Below, piece by piece: positions 10,554-20,430 of a DNA stretch of 64,000 bases. The DNA is from Paenactinomyces guangxiensis (GTDB lineage: Bacteria; Bacillota; Bacilli; Thermoactinomycetales; Thermoactinomycetaceae): assembly GCF_016055185.1 (NCBI RefSeq), contig NZ_JAECVR010000010.1:1-64000 (forward strand), read 5' to 3'. The position numbers and the translations under genes are program-made. The stretch's first letter is position 1. Every line of letters starts with the position of its first letter. The notes under the pieces were generated by a model. The model was not told the DNA's origin, did not search any database, and worked only from the letters and a program-made list of their open reading frames with translations.

Positions 10554-12266
10554 ATGTTGAAAGGCAGAAGAATAATGAAATGGAAATGGCTGGCTCTCGG
10601 TTGCGGCTTCCTAACCGTTAGCTTGATTGTTACTTCTTGCGAATCCATCCGAACGTCTTTCGGTTCCTATTCTTTCATAAAGAAATTACCCGGCGCTGAA
10701 ACGATAGAAACAGCTACGCAGCAAATTTCATTGCAAAAGATCAAGCTGGAGCCCTATGCGCAAACAATCGATGGAACTCTGACATCGCCGAAGTATAACA
10801 ACTTTTCTGCCGAAGGGACGGTACAAGTTTCAGGAACAGTAGGGAAGTATGAAGATTTGGGGTCTGAATTTGCCTGGATTCAGATTGACTACACTGGCAA
10901 ACAACAAGCAGGCTTACCTTCTTCTTTCCACTATTACGTTCCTATTAAACAAGGGCATTTCCGGGAAAAGATACAGTTATTTGCCGGAAAGGGAGAATAC
11001 AAGGTAACCATACGGATGCCCGGCGCGTCAGAGGAGGAGTATTATTATCCTTTTGCCTCCTTTCGGGTGACCAATGAAAATCCGTCGGTTCGCCGGGATA
11101 TCAGTTATAGTACCTCGGCAAAAAAAGCAGGGCTTGTCATCTCTTCTCCGTTGACGGGTTATACAGTGCAACGTAAAAGTGTAGCCCTTTCCGGGCGTCT
11201 GGCTGAAGAAACACAGGCCAAAAAGGTTTTGCTGCAGCTCCGTAAGGGGGAGAAGGTCTGGAAAAGAGTGATCCCGGTGAAAGACCACCAATTTGCAGAA
11301 TCCATTCCCCTGCTTTACGGTAAAGGGGTCCATGAGCTGCAAGTAATGGTTCCCGACGAGAAGAGAAGTGGTTACTATGTTGAAGGGGCTGCCCTTTATG
11401 TGGATAATACCTCTTCCGAAGAACGGACACCGGTTGAGTATACCGGGCTTTACCATGAACGCGGTGTTCATTTGACCCGGCCGATCGCCGGGGGGGACCG
11501 GGCTGAGCTTACTTATCGCATTGCCGGAACGATTGATCCTGACGCCAAATTCTCTAAAGAGACGGACTACATGATCGTGCAAACAACAAAAGGAGAGAAT
11601 AAAGCAACTTACTTTATCCCTGTGAATCAATACCGCTTTGACAGCGAAATTTGGTTGCGTTTTGGTGCAGGGACTTATCAAATAACCGTTTATGTTCCCG
11701 AAGTGACGACGGAGCAGCGTGACTATTTTCGTTTCTACACAGTGGCCAGTTTTCAGGTAAAGAGCAAGGCCTCTTCCGATCTGCGTGATTTACTGCCTTC
11801 GCGCGGGGTGCAGTCCGATCATCCTGACATCCGGGATTTGGCCAGGGAAATCACGGCGGGCAAAAAAACCAACCGTGAGAAAGCAAAAGCGATTTATCAA
11901 TATGTCGCGAACGTGATGGAATATGACGTGGAAAAATTGAGAAATAACTCGTTTGAGTGGGATGACAGCGCACTGAAATCCTTGCAGAAAAAATCGGGCG
12001 TCTGCCAGGACTTTGCTTTTCTCTCCATTGCTCTGCTCCGTTCTCTTGACATTCCGGCCCGCTTTGTCGAAGGAGAATCAGCCGGCCAGCGGCATGCCTG
12101 GGTGGAAGTGTGGACAGGGGAGCGCTGGCTGACGATGGACCCCACCTGGGGAGCCGGATATATCACTCCTGAGGGTTCATTTGTAAAGAAATATGATGAA
12201 AAGTTTTTCGACCCGTCCCCGGAAGCCTTTGCGAAAACGCATAAGCGTACCGGCGTGGTTTATTAG
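10554..12266 (+). CDS. Transglutaminase-like lipoprotein with beta-sandwich repeats
   Basis: A 570-residue lipoprotein with a basic start (MKWKW from the inner ATG at 10575), a hydrophobic stretch and lipobox VTSC. Three repeats of roughly 100-110 residues follow, each ending in a pattern such as LFAGKGEYKVTIRMPG, LLYGKGVHELQVMVPD and LRFGAGTYQITVYVPE, which suggests tandem Ig-like domains. The C-terminal 150 residues form a transglutaminase-like fold: KAIYQYVANVMEYD, Cys in SGVCQDFAFLSIALLRS, His in GQRHAWVEV and Asp in LTMDPTWG give the Cys-His-Asp triad. Bacterial members are often proteases or peptide modifiers. Start is 10554 or 10575; neither has a strong ribosome site. Confidence 0.82.
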   Translation: MLKGRRIMKWKWLALGCGFLTVSLIVTSCESIRTSFGSYSFIKKLPGAETIETATQQISLQKIKLEPYAQTIDGTLTSPKYNNFSAEGTVQVSGTVGKYEDLGSEFAWIQIDYTGKQQAGLPSSFHYYVPIKQGHFREKIQLFAGKGEYKVTIRMPGASEEEYYYPFASFRVTNENPSVRRDISYSTSAKKAGLVISSPLTGYTVQRKSVALSGRLAEETQAKKVLLQLRKGEKVWKRVIPVKDHQFAESIPLLYGKGVHELQVMVPDEKRSGYYVEGAALYVDNTSSEERTPVEYTGLYHERGVHLTRPIAGGDRAELTYRIAGTIDPDAKFSKETDYMIVQTTKGENKATYFIPVNQYRFDSEIWLRFGAGTYQITVYVPEVTTEQRDYFRFYTVASFQVKSKASSDLRDLLPSRGVQSDHPDIRDLAREITAGKKTNREKAKAIYQYVANVMEYDVEKLRNNSFEWDDSALKSLQKKSGVCQDFAFLSIALLRSLDIPARFVEGESAGQRHAWVEVWTGERWLTMDPTWGAGYITPEGSFVKKYDEKFFDPSPEAFAKTHKRTGVVY

Positions 12267-12346
12267 CGACTGAAGTTAAAAGTTCATGGCCTGTGATGAT
12301 CATGATATACTAGCAGATGGTTGTATTTTTTGCATCGAGGTGTACC

Positions 12347-13267
12347 ATGATCAAGCAAACAGCGGCAACATTTTCCCATGAGGTAACAGCTGAGGAAGAG
12401 GGAAAGATGTTGCATCAAGTATTAAAAAACCGCTTTCGCTTCTCGCGGCGGATGATGAGCAGGCTGAGGCGCAGCGGATTGGTTACGGTCAATGGGGAAA
12501 TCATTTACTTTACTGCCCGCGTCTCCCGGGGGGATCAAATTTTCATCCGTCTCCCCTCTGAAGAGAGCGGGCATATCCCGCCGCAGGAAATCCCCTTTGC
12601 TGTGGTATATGAAGATGAGGACATTATCGTCATTGACAAGCCTCCGGGCTTAGTGGTCCACCCGACGCGCGGTTATCCGGACGGGACACTGGCCAACGGG
12701 CTGATGCACTATTGGGCACAGAGGGGAGAAAGTTATAAGGTGCGTCCCGTTACCCGGTTGGATAAAGATACTTCCGGTTTAATGGCAGTGGCGAAACATG
12801 CCTATACCCATGCTTATCTGGCGGCACAGATGGCGGAAAAAAGATACCGGAGGGCCTATCTGGCTGTCGTTCATGGCCGGATGGCAGAGGATCAGGGGAT
12901 CATTGATAAGGAAATTGGCATCAACAGAGAGCAGCAAATACGCTGGGTGATCGAAGGGGATGGAGGGGCTCCGGCTGTCACCCGTTTTGAAGTGGTTGAA
13001 CGCTACTCAAGGGCCACACGGGTCCGCCTGGAACTGGAAACTGGACGAACCCACCAGATCCGCATCCATCTCTCATCCATCGGTCACCCGATCATCGGGG
13101 ATGAGATGTATGGCACCAAAGCAGATCAACACCTGATCAGCCGCCAGGCTTTACACGCCACTTATCTGCGCCTGTTTCATCCGAGGCTTAGGGAATGGAA
13201 AGAGTGGGAGTCATCGCTGCCGCAGGATATGGAAAGGCTGATTGCACAGCTGAAAAAGTTTCAGTGA
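12347..13267 (+). CDS. RluA-family rRNA pseudouridine synthase
   Basis: A 306-residue enzyme that isomerises uridine in structured RNA. It has an N-terminal S4-like part (FRFSRRMMSRLRRSGLVTVNG) and the catalytic core: VIDKPPGLVVHPTRGY, RPVTRLDKDTSGLM carrying the catalytic Asp of the HRLD-type motif, and GRTHQIRIHLSSIGHPIIGD. Here the motif reads TRLDKDTSG rather than HRLDKDTSG. ATG 12347 follows CGAGGTG; ATG 12317 upstream lacks a ribosome site. The target position in rRNA cannot be assigned from sequence. Confidence 0.9.
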   Translation: MIKQTAATFSHEVTAEEEGKMLHQVLKNRFRFSRRMMSRLRRSGLVTVNGEIIYFTARVSRGDQIFIRLPSEESGHIPPQEIPFAVVYEDEDIIVIDKPPGLVVHPTRGYPDGTLANGLMHYWAQRGESYKVRPVTRLDKDTSGLMAVAKHAYTHAYLAAQMAEKRYRRAYLAVVHGRMAEDQGIIDKEIGINREQQIRWVIEGDGGAPAVTRFEVVERYSRATRVRLELETGRTHQIRIHLSSIGHPIIGDEMYGTKADQHLISRQALHATYLRLFHPRLREWKEWESSLPQDMERLIAQLKKFQ

Positions 13268-13277
13268 TAAACAGATA

Positions 13278-13322
13278 ACGACAAAAAGCTGTGGGCATCG
13301 CAGGACCACAGCTTTTTGTCGT
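13278..13322 (+). terminator. Long perfect hairpin after the pseudouridine synthase
   Basis: A 17-bp perfect stem, ACGACAAAAAGCTGTGG with its complement ending CTTTTTGTCGT. It acts as a terminator, with the T-run inside the 3' arm. Confidence 0.8.
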
Positions 13323-13505
13323 TAAAACCCTTTTTTGCCCGAACAGAAAGATCGGGACATCTGTAGACAGAATTTTGATTTACTATGATTTATTAAAACA
13401 TTAATAAAAGATCAAAAGGAAAAAGAAGAGAAAAGGTCGAATTTTATTAATGGAAAAGGTAAAAGATTTTATCTTTTCTATATATTCAGCGAGAGGAGAA
13501 TGGGT

Positions 13506-15140
13506 ATGAGACATTACTGGCGACTGTCACTCCTCATCATCCTTTGTGCCGTTTTAATCTTCCCCATTGGAATGGTACAGGCGGCCGACGATAAGCAAAT
13601 CCCGGCTCCGCAGCCGATGGGCAATGTTAAGATCAACGCGTTGCCGCCTCCTTCCAATGTAACCACCCCGGGTACCTGGTTTAAAGGAGCAACTCCCCCC
13701 AATTACGACCCCAATAAGCCGCCGATTGTTTTTGTGCAGGGGATGCACGGAAAAGCCCAGGATTGGTGGAGCAATACGGTGTACCACGGTGTGAATGACA
13801 TGTATGAAAAGGCATATAACGCCGGATACCGCACTGCTTTTGTACAATTGCATGATGCTGCCGGCGGTGATGGGGCCACTCAGTGGGATAACGGACGTTT
13901 ACTGGTACAAATGCTGGAACAGATTTATAACCATTATGGCCAGAAGGTAAACATTGTTGCCCACAGCAAAGGGGGACCGGATACGCAAGCCGCACTGGTC
14001 CACTATAATGGCCATGGCTTTGTCAACAAAGTGGTGACGCTTGGGTCACCGCATCATGGCTCTCACCTTGCTGATCTGGCATACAGCTGGTGGGCCGGTT
14101 GGCTGGCTGAACTGCTCGGCAGGCAGGACCCCGCCACCTATTCATTGCAAACCGGTGAAATGGCCCATTTTCGCGAGCAAACAGACAACCATGCCAATGT
14201 AAATAAAAACAGGTATTATACAGCGGCCGGAACCAGCTGGGGGCCATTCCCTTCCGCTTTATGGTCAGGGGGAGCCTATTTAGCGGTACATGGCTCCAAT
14301 GATGGCCTGGTTAATGTATGGAGTACCCAACTTCCTTATGGTCAACATTTATTTACGACAGATGTTGACCACGACCAGATTCGCACCGGAACCGCCTCCT
14401 TTGCCCGGATTGAACCGACTCTGCGCACGGCAGCCGCAGCGGGGACTGCCCTGAAAAATACCGGGGCCGCTGCCGCTTCCGCTCAACCCGCTTCTGATGA
14501 GCAATATATCCACGGCGGATCTCTGTCGGCAAATCAAGCCGTGGAACGCGAGGTTGCTGTTGATTCAACATCGCCGGAAGCCGTATTTACCATTCTGACA
14601 AAATCACCTGATGTTGAAGTAACCCTGATCTCTCCTACCGGAAAAAGCTATTCCAAAACGAACAAGGAATATTTCGCTGCGACCGACCGCGAATTTTTTG
14701 CCGGTGCCAGCATCCAGGCTTTCCGCATCAACCGGCCCGAAGCTGGGATCTGGAAAGTGAGTATGACCAGCCAGCGCGACGATGCGTATCTGCTGACAGC
14801 CACTTTCACCGGATCAGATACTTTCTCAGTTGACCTGCCGGCAAAGAGCAAACAAAAATCCCTGCCGGTAAAAGTGAAGCTGCACAATCCGAAATATTTC
14901 GATCTCTCCTCCATCAAAGTAAACATCAAAACGCTCGCTCCGGGTGGTAAGCCGGTTCGTTCCGCCGGATTGCAAAGCGAGCTGAAGAAAGACAGCAAGC
15001 AGCCGGGCCGTTTTGCCGGACAGCTTTCTGCAGGAACGCAGGCCGGAACCTACAATGTAACCATTGAGATCACCGGAAAAACCAAACAAGGACAAGCTTT
15101 TGCCCGTACTCTGGTCCGCTCTGTCTATATCGGCAATTAA
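13506..15140 (+). CDS. Secreted lipase/esterase of the alpha/beta-hydrolase fold
   Basis: A 544-residue exported enzyme. The N-terminus is a signal peptide (basic MRHYWR, hydrophobic LLIILCAVLIF, cleavage near VQA-ADD). The hydrolase core starts with NKPPIVFVQGMHGKAQDWW and has the nucleophile elbow VAHSKGGPD (Ser near residue 152), then GSPHHGSHLADL. SNDGLVNV and DVDHDQIRTG contain candidate acid and His residues. About 240 further residues form beta-rich C-terminal domains with Ig-like composition. ATG 13506 has GAGAGGAG at good spacing. The substrate is likely lipid or ester; preference cannot be told. Confidence 0.87.
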   Translation: MRHYWRLSLLIILCAVLIFPIGMVQAADDKQIPAPQPMGNVKINALPPPSNVTTPGTWFKGATPPNYDPNKPPIVFVQGMHGKAQDWWSNTVYHGVNDMYEKAYNAGYRTAFVQLHDAAGGDGATQWDNGRLLVQMLEQIYNHYGQKVNIVAHSKGGPDTQAALVHYNGHGFVNKVVTLGSPHHGSHLADLAYSWWAGWLAELLGRQDPATYSLQTGEMAHFREQTDNHANVNKNRYYTAAGTSWGPFPSALWSGGAYLAVHGSNDGLVNVWSTQLPYGQHLFTTDVDHDQIRTGTASFARIEPTLRTAAAAGTALKNTGAAAASAQPASDEQYIHGGSLSANQAVEREVAVDSTSPEAVFTILTKSPDVEVTLISPTGKSYSKTNKEYFAATDREFFAGASIQAFRINRPEAGIWKVSMTSQRDDAYLLTATFTGSDTFSVDLPAKSKQKSLPVKVKLHNPKYFDLSSIKVNIKTLAPGGKPVRSAGLQSELKKDSKQPGRFAGQLSAGTQAGTYNVTIEITGKTKQGQAFARTLVRSVYIGN

Positions 15141-15143
15141 TCA

Positions 15144-15186
15144 AACAGCGAGCCGCAGGCTTTATCTGTGGCTCGCTGTTTTTTCC
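15144..15186 (+). terminator. Terminator after the lipase gene
   Basis: Stem AACAGCGAGCC / GGCTCGCTGTT followed by six T. Confidence 0.9.
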
Positions 15187-15224
15187 CGGCCGGATGCCGG
15201 ATCATATGCATCTAACAATGTTTT

Positions 15225-15252
15225 GCCCCGCAGAAAATGTGGGGCTTTTTTT
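15225..15252 (+). terminator. Second hairpin with T-run
   Basis: GCCCC and GGGGC pair across a short loop and are followed by TTTTTTT. It is 45 bases beyond the lipase terminator and may be a backup. Confidence 0.6.
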
Positions 15253-15315
15253 ACTGAAGCGGCGATATGAATTAAAATAGAAGCATCTCATATATGAACG
15301 GAGGATGACAAGTAG

Positions 15316-16080
15316 ATGTCCCCAGTTGCCTGGATTGTTGGAGGAGCCAGAGGGCTTGGTGTGGTGATAGCCAGAGAATTGGCGGAGGACGGCTACCGGA
15401 TTGCCGTCAATTACCGGCGGAGCCGGCAGGCCGCCGAGACGCTTCAGCGGGAGATAGAACAAGCCGGCGGAAAAGTGATGGTGATGCAGGGGGATGTAAG
15501 CCGGTTGCCGGATGTCAGGCGGATGGCCCGCGAAGTGTTAAACCGCTGGGAAAGAGTGGATGTGCTGGTCTGTGCGGCCGGACCCTTTATTTTTAAACGG
15601 ACGCCCGCAATTGCGTTAAGTGATCAACAATGGCGGGAAATGTTGGATGGAAATCTCTCCGGTGTTTTTTACTGTGTACGTGAAGTTATTCCGGCCATGC
15701 GCAGGCAGGGATCAGGGCGGATTATCACGTTTGGCTTTCCGGAGGTGGAACAGGCCCCGGCCTGGGAAGGTTATTCTGCGTACGCTGCGGCGAAAGCGGG
15801 CCTGGTTTCTTTTACCCGCACCCTGGCGGCAGAGGAAGCCCCGCATGGAATTACGGTCAATATGGTATATCCCGGAGATATCCGTGATCCGTACAAAGAA
15901 GCCCCGATCTCAGCGGCACGGGGCAAAAAAGACCCCCGCAACCCGGTCGGCAGGCCCGGAACAGGCGGTGATATTGCCCGTGTGGTACGCTTTTTGGCCC
16001 ATCCTGATTCCGATTTGATTACCGGAGCGATTGTTCCCGTCACAGGGGGGTTTACAAATGTTCACTTTCATGTAAAATAG
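15316..16080 (+). CDS. SDR-family oxidoreductase
   Basis: A 254-residue short-chain dehydrogenase/reductase. The Rossmann glycine motif is GGARGLGVVIA near the N-terminus, followed by NYRRSRQAAETLQ, which favours NADP. VCAAGPF replaces the usual NNAG. The catalytic Tyr and Lys are in YSAYAAAKAGL, and the C-terminal part has LITGAIVPVTGGF as in FabG-like enzymes. The canonical Ser before the Tyr is not obvious (FGFPEVEQAPAWEGYSAY), so the active site may be altered. ATG 15316 follows GGAGGATGAC. Substrate unknown. Confidence 0.85.
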   Translation: MSPVAWIVGGARGLGVVIARELAEDGYRIAVNYRRSRQAAETLQREIEQAGGKVMVMQGDVSRLPDVRRMAREVLNRWERVDVLVCAAGPFIFKRTPAIALSDQQWREMLDGNLSGVFYCVREVIPAMRRQGSGRIITFGFPEVEQAPAWEGYSAYAAAKAGLVSFTRTLAAEEAPHGITVNMVYPGDIRDPYKEAPISAARGKKDPRNPVGRPGTGGDIARVVRFLAHPDSDLITGAIVPVTGGFTNVHFHVK

Positions 16081-16176
16081 GCATAAGATTTATGTAATAT
16101 TCCTGTAATATTTTTTTTGAATACGAACCCAACTGGTTGAAAATTTGCGTTATAATGTATGAGTGCTTTTTTGGGG

Positions 16177-16347
16177 TTACGAATTGAGCTGGCGCCGGAA
16201 GTACCAGCCCAGCCCAAACCAGAAGCAGGAACCAGCCAGGCCCGCGACCAATCCGATGGTACCCGCCGCTTGCCACAGGTAAAGCGAAGCGGCCAGGCCC
16301 AGAATGCCGGTTAAGTTACACGCAAAGAGAGCAGCTTTTACATTCAT
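16177..16347 (-). CDS. Small two-helix membrane protein (56 aa)
   Basis: A 56-residue protein MNVKAALFACNLTGILGLAA... with two hydrophobic segments (ALFACNLTGILGLAASLYLW and TIGLVAGLAGSCFWFGLGWY) separated by QAAG and a C-terminal basic tail RRQLNS. GGGAGGTGA lies 6-7 bases before ATG 16347, an ideal ribosome site. It faces the SDR gene and diverges from the PBP gene. Function unknown; the hairpin topology would put both ends on the same side. Confidence 0.65.
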   Translation of the reverse strand: MNVKAALFACNLTGILGLAASLYLWQAAGTIGLVAGLAGSCFWFGLGWYFRRQLNS

Positions 16348-16516
16348 GGTTTTTCACCTCCCTACCAATATAGCACAGAAGAGAGGGGCAGGTATCAAAC
16401 CGGATCAAGCAATCATCGATTTTATTTTCAATCATTCATTTTATGTTGTCGGATTGTAGAGATAGAGTAGAAGAAAGTTTAACCCATTGAGAACATGCGT
16501 TTCAGGAGGTAAACTT

Positions 16517-19201
16517 ATGGCCGATTTTCAAAGGGACAACTTTCGCAGGGAACGAATGCGCAGCGGGCATAGTCCCATGTCCCCCCGTACCCGCAGTGAA
16601 CGCGTAGGCGGCTCCCGCTCGCGCTCTTCACGTGCCGGTGGTCCGGGCAAAAAGAAGAAAAGCGGATTTAGACGCTTTTTCACCTGGAAATGGCTTTTCC
16701 TGGTGCTGTTGACTTCCATGTTATTAACGGTTGGCGGCTGTTCTGCCATTATGATGACTACGGACATGTACGAGTTAGATAACATCGATAAGATTGACTT
16801 CTCAACCAGCATTTATGCTGCAGATGGGAAAACATTGGTTGGAAAAATTGGAGATGAAAATAGGGAAATTGTCTCTATAAAGGATATCAACAAGGTAAAT
16901 CCTGATTTACCCAAAGCTTTTGTCAAGGTTGAGGACGCACGTTATTATGAGCATAATGGAGTCGATTTGTACGGGTTAGGCCGGGCCATTTTTAAAAACA
17001 TCCTTGAAGGCGGGAAAGCAGAAGGTGCCAGTACGATTACCATGCAGGTCGCCGGGAATGTCGTGTTGAAAAACCGTGAAAAAACGTATACACGTAAACT
17101 GAATGAAATGGCTGCGGCACTGAACCTGGAAAGAGAAACACCCGATGCCAAAGAAAAAATACTTGAAGTTTATATGAATTATATCAACTTCGGCCCAGGT
17201 ATCAATGGTGTCCAAATGGCTTCCAAAGTTTATTTTGGGAAAGACGTGACCAAGGATAAATTAGAACCCCACGAGATTGCTTTGATCGTAGGGATGCCCA
17301 AAGCTCCTTCCGCATATTATCCGTATGGAGGGGAGAAGAGCGCAGAGAGGGCGAAAAAGCGAAGAAATGTTGCCCTGTTGCAGATGTCCAAATCGGAAGG
17401 GACCCCTCCTCTTATTACAGAGGAGGAAAAAGAGAAATATCAAAAAATGCCTTTAGGTGTGAATGAGAAGTACCTGCGCCAGTATTTAAAACCCAAGGGA
17501 TTTGCAGCGTATAAAGATCTGGTCCAAAAAGAGTTAAAAGACCGCTACGGCTTATCCTATGAGGACTTGGATAACGATGGTTATAAGATAATTACAGCGA
17601 TGAATCCGAAAGCGCAACAAGCCGTGGACAAGGCAATGAAAAATGACAAGCTGTTTAAAAACGATGAAGGTGAGAAATTGGTCAATGCGGGTGTAACGAT
17701 GTTAAACCCGAAAAATGGCCGCATTGTCGCAATTGGCGGTGGACGCAAATTCCAACCGGCAAGTTATAACTGGGCGTTAGAGCGTAAAAATCCCGGTTCT
17801 ACAATTAAACCGCTGTCCGTGTTTGCACCGGTTGTGGAACTTAAAGGTTATAACGAGTATTCAAAAGTGGTCGATGAAAAAGTAGACTATAGCGGTTATA
17901 GCCCCCAAAACTACACAAAACGTTATTACGGCCCTGTTCAGCTAAAAGAGGTTGTATACAGATCATTAAACGCTTCTACTGTTAAGTTGCTGATGGAAGA
18001 AGTTTCACTGGCGAAATCATACGAGTTTGCCACAGAAAGATTTGGATTGCCATTGACCCCCAAAGACGGAGTGCCTGCCGCACTTGCTCTGGGAGGACTG
18101 ACTTATGGTGTAAGCACTGTGGATATGGCTGAAGCATATGCTGCGTTCCCGAACAATGGGAAAAGGGTTGAAGCGCATGCGATCATTGAAGTTCGCGATT
18201 CAGAAGATAATATTGTACAACCTGACAAAGAAATTAACGAAAAGAATCCAAAAGAGGCGATCAGCGAACAAACAGCCTGGTATATGACCCGTATGTTACA
18301 GGAGGTTATTGAAAATCCCAATGGTACAGGTCATAAATATGCACCATTAGATGACGGGCGTCCTGTTGCCGGTAAGAGTGGTACCAACAATGACGGAAAA
18401 AGCGCCATGTTCGTTGGCTTTACCCCTGATATGGTAACCGCTGTCTCTGTATTTAACGATACGATTGACGGAAAACAAGGAAAAGCCTACCTTACAGGGG
18501 GGACCATGCCAGCAAAGATCTTTAGCCAGGTGATGTCTGAGGCCCTGAAGGATTCAGATCCTAAAGACTTTAAAAAACCGCCGGGTGTGCCGGATCCAAA
18601 ACCGCCGTTTGAGCTTGAAAAACCGAAGCTGGACGGCTACTATGATCCGGGTTCCAAATCGATCAAATTGAACTGGTCACAACAAGGCGGGCGTGTGAAA
18701 TATGAAATCTGGCGCGGTGAAGATGGGCAAGAACTTCAACCATATGCTGAAGTGCCGGGTGGCAGTACCTCTTTCGTAGACAATCAGATCGAAATTCCTG
18801 ATGGAGACGGCGGCTTCTTAGGATTCGGCGGTAAGAAAAAAGTCTACAGGTACAAGATTATTGCCATCGATACAGAGGCTAAAATCCCTCAAGACGCCAG
18901 AGTGGATTCCAACGTCATCAAAATTACGGTTAAACCCGATAAGAAAGAGGATGAAGAGAATAACGGCGGAGAAGATAATGCCGGCAATGGAGACAATCCG
19001 AATGGTGACGGCCGGGGAGGCAATGATCCCCTTGGCGGTGATACTCTTGGTGGAGAGAATGGCGGTAATGCTGACAATGGCGGCAACGCCGATAATGGCG
19101 GTAATGCTGACAATGGCGGCAATGGTGGCCGTAATGGTGGTAATGGCGGCGAAGATGACGGTGGTAATAACGGCGGTGGATGGTTCAATGGTGGAGGATA
19201 A
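16517..19201 (+). CDS. Class A penicillin-binding protein (PBP1A-type)
   Basis: An 894-residue bifunctional peptidoglycan synthase. A basic Ser/Arg/Gly-rich cytoplasmic tail is followed by one membrane helix (WKWLFLVLLTSMLLTVGG). The GT51 glycosyltransferase has VEDARYYEHNGVD with catalytic Glu and EGASTITMQ. The transpeptidase has NPGSTIKPL (Ser-x-x-Lys), SLNAS (SxN) and AGKSGTNND (K-T/S-G). An Fn3-like segment (IKLNWSQQGGRVKYEIWRG) comes next, then an Asn/Gly/Asp-rich tail. ATG 16517 has AGGAGG upstream. The tail and Fn3-like part recall B. subtilis PonA, but the ponA neighbour recU is absent. Confidence 0.94.
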   Translation: MADFQRDNFRRERMRSGHSPMSPRTRSERVGGSRSRSSRAGGPGKKKKSGFRRFFTWKWLFLVLLTSMLLTVGGCSAIMMTTDMYELDNIDKIDFSTSIYAADGKTLVGKIGDENREIVSIKDINKVNPDLPKAFVKVEDARYYEHNGVDLYGLGRAIFKNILEGGKAEGASTITMQVAGNVVLKNREKTYTRKLNEMAAALNLERETPDAKEKILEVYMNYINFGPGINGVQMASKVYFGKDVTKDKLEPHEIALIVGMPKAPSAYYPYGGEKSAERAKKRRNVALLQMSKSEGTPPLITEEEKEKYQKMPLGVNEKYLRQYLKPKGFAAYKDLVQKELKDRYGLSYEDLDNDGYKIITAMNPKAQQAVDKAMKNDKLFKNDEGEKLVNAGVTMLNPKNGRIVAIGGGRKFQPASYNWALERKNPGSTIKPLSVFAPVVELKGYNEYSKVVDEKVDYSGYSPQNYTKRYYGPVQLKEVVYRSLNASTVKLLMEEVSLAKSYEFATERFGLPLTPKDGVPAALALGGLTYGVSTVDMAEAYAAFPNNGKRVEAHAIIEVRDSEDNIVQPDKEINEKNPKEAISEQTAWYMTRMLQEVIENPNGTGHKYAPLDDGRPVAGKSGTNNDGKSAMFVGFTPDMVTAVSVFNDTIDGKQGKAYLTGGTMPAKIFSQVMSEALKDSDPKDFKKPPGVPDPKPPFELEKPKLDGYYDPGSKSIKLNWSQQGGRVKYEIWRGEDGQELQPYAEVPGGSTSFVDNQIEIPDGDGGFLGFGGKKKVYRYKIIAIDTEAKIPQDARVDSNVIKITVKPDKKEDEENNGGEDNAGNGDNPNGDGRGGNDPLGGDTLGGENGGNADNGGNADNGGNADNGGNGGRNGGNGGEDDGGNNGGGWFNGGG
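19061..19130 (+). repeat. Short in-frame tandem repeat in the PBP tail
   Basis: An 18-base unit (GGCGGTAATGCTGACAAT and close variants) is repeated about three times and encodes Gly-Gly-Asn-Ala-Asp-Asn. It lies in the disordered C-terminus and is a likely site of length variation. Confidence 0.75.
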
Positions 19202-19245
19202 TCTCCAATCCGTGCTATTTTAATAAATATAAATTCCAGATTCTT

Positions 19246-19272
19246 GACCAGCAAATTCGCTGGTCTTTTTTT
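19246..19272 (+). terminator. Terminator after the PBP gene
   Basis: GACCAGC / GCTGGTC stem with loop AAATTC, followed by seven T. Confidence 0.9.
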
Positions 19273-19384
19273 GCCTTTTTTCAGCAGAGGAAATCCAAAC
19301 AGCCACTCTCTTGTAATACTTGTTCTAACTTTCTCCCGTCCCCCATAAACTAGTCCTAACAGAATGGACAGGAGGGATGTGCGA

Positions 19385-20425
19385 TTGAGAGACAGATGGG
19401 TACTCGCCATCCGGGTCGGTTTTACCTATATCGGGACGGTGGTGGGAGCCGGATTTGCATCCGGGCAAGAGATATTGCATTTTTTTACAGTGTTCGGAAA
19501 GTACAGCCACTGGGGTATTATCATTTGTGCCGGTTTGTTTTCCTGGTTGGGAACGAGGATGATGATCATGGGAAACCGGTTAAATGCCAGGTCCTATGAG
19601 GAATTTAACCACTATTTGTTCGGAGAGCGGTGGGGGCGGTGGATGACCGCGTTTGTAGGAGTAATTCTGTTTGGTGTGACAACGGCGATGATGTCAGGGA
19701 CAGGGGCGCTGTTTGAGGAGCAGATCGGACTTTCGTTTCATGTTGGAGTCATTTTTACGGCGGTTGTTTCTTATCTGGTGATTATCCGGGGGATGGAAGG
19801 GATCTTATCTGTAAATTCCCTGGTGGTTCCGCTGATGTTTTTATTTACTTCACTGGTGGCCATCCATGGATGGCAGAGCGGAGATTGGAGTTCGAATGCC
19901 AGTATGCCTCCTGTTGCGGAAGATAATCACTGGTTTCTTTCCGCTCTCACTTATGTCGCGTTTAACCTGGCGATGTCACAGGCGGTTTTGGTTCCGCTGG
20001 GGGGAGAAGTGAAGGATCAGGCAACGATTCGTATAGGGGGTTGGATTGGCGGAATTGGACTGGGTCTGATGCTATTGGCCAGCAATTTTGCGATGCAGCT
20101 GCAACTGGATGAGTTGACGGATACAGAAATTCCGATGGCGTTTATTATTCAGGCTCTTGGAGCGGGCATGAAATATTTTTTTCTTACTGTCATGTGGGGC
20201 GAAATCATTACCACTCTGATTGGAAATGTTTACGGTTTGGCGGCCAACCTGGGCCAGGTAATTCCGCTTCGCCCGCAAACGATTATGGCACTTATCTTTA
20301 TCTTTGGATATTTATTCTCTCTGATCGGCTTTCCCACACTGGTCAGCTACCTTTATCCCTTTTTCGGTTATTGCGGGATGATCGTGATCGGGCTGCTCAT
20401 CCTGAGAAGAATCCCGGGATCATAG
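19385..20425 (+). CDS. YkvI-like membrane transporter
   Basis: About 346 residues with roughly ten hydrophobic segments. The first reads VGFTYIGTVVGAGFASGQEI, the glycine-rich broken helix typical of the APC-fold amino-acid/Na+ symporter relatives annotated YkvI. The substrate is unknown. TTG 19385 is nine bases past GGAGG and is the preferred start; GTG 19379 and ATG 19364 are in frame upstream. A terminator follows at 20431. Confidence 0.8.
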   Translation: MRDRWVLAIRVGFTYIGTVVGAGFASGQEILHFFTVFGKYSHWGIIICAGLFSWLGTRMMIMGNRLNARSYEEFNHYLFGERWGRWMTAFVGVILFGVTTAMMSGTGALFEEQIGLSFHVGVIFTAVVSYLVIIRGMEGILSVNSLVVPLMFLFTSLVAIHGWQSGDWSSNASMPPVAEDNHWFLSALTYVAFNLAMSQAVLVPLGGEVKDQATIRIGGWIGGIGLGLMLLASNFAMQLQLDELTDTEIPMAFIIQALGAGMKYFFLTVMWGEIITTLIGNVYGLAANLGQVIPLRPQTIMALIFIFGYLFSLIGFPTLVSYLYPFFGYCGMIVIGLLILRRIPGS

Positions 20426-20430
20426 ACGAA

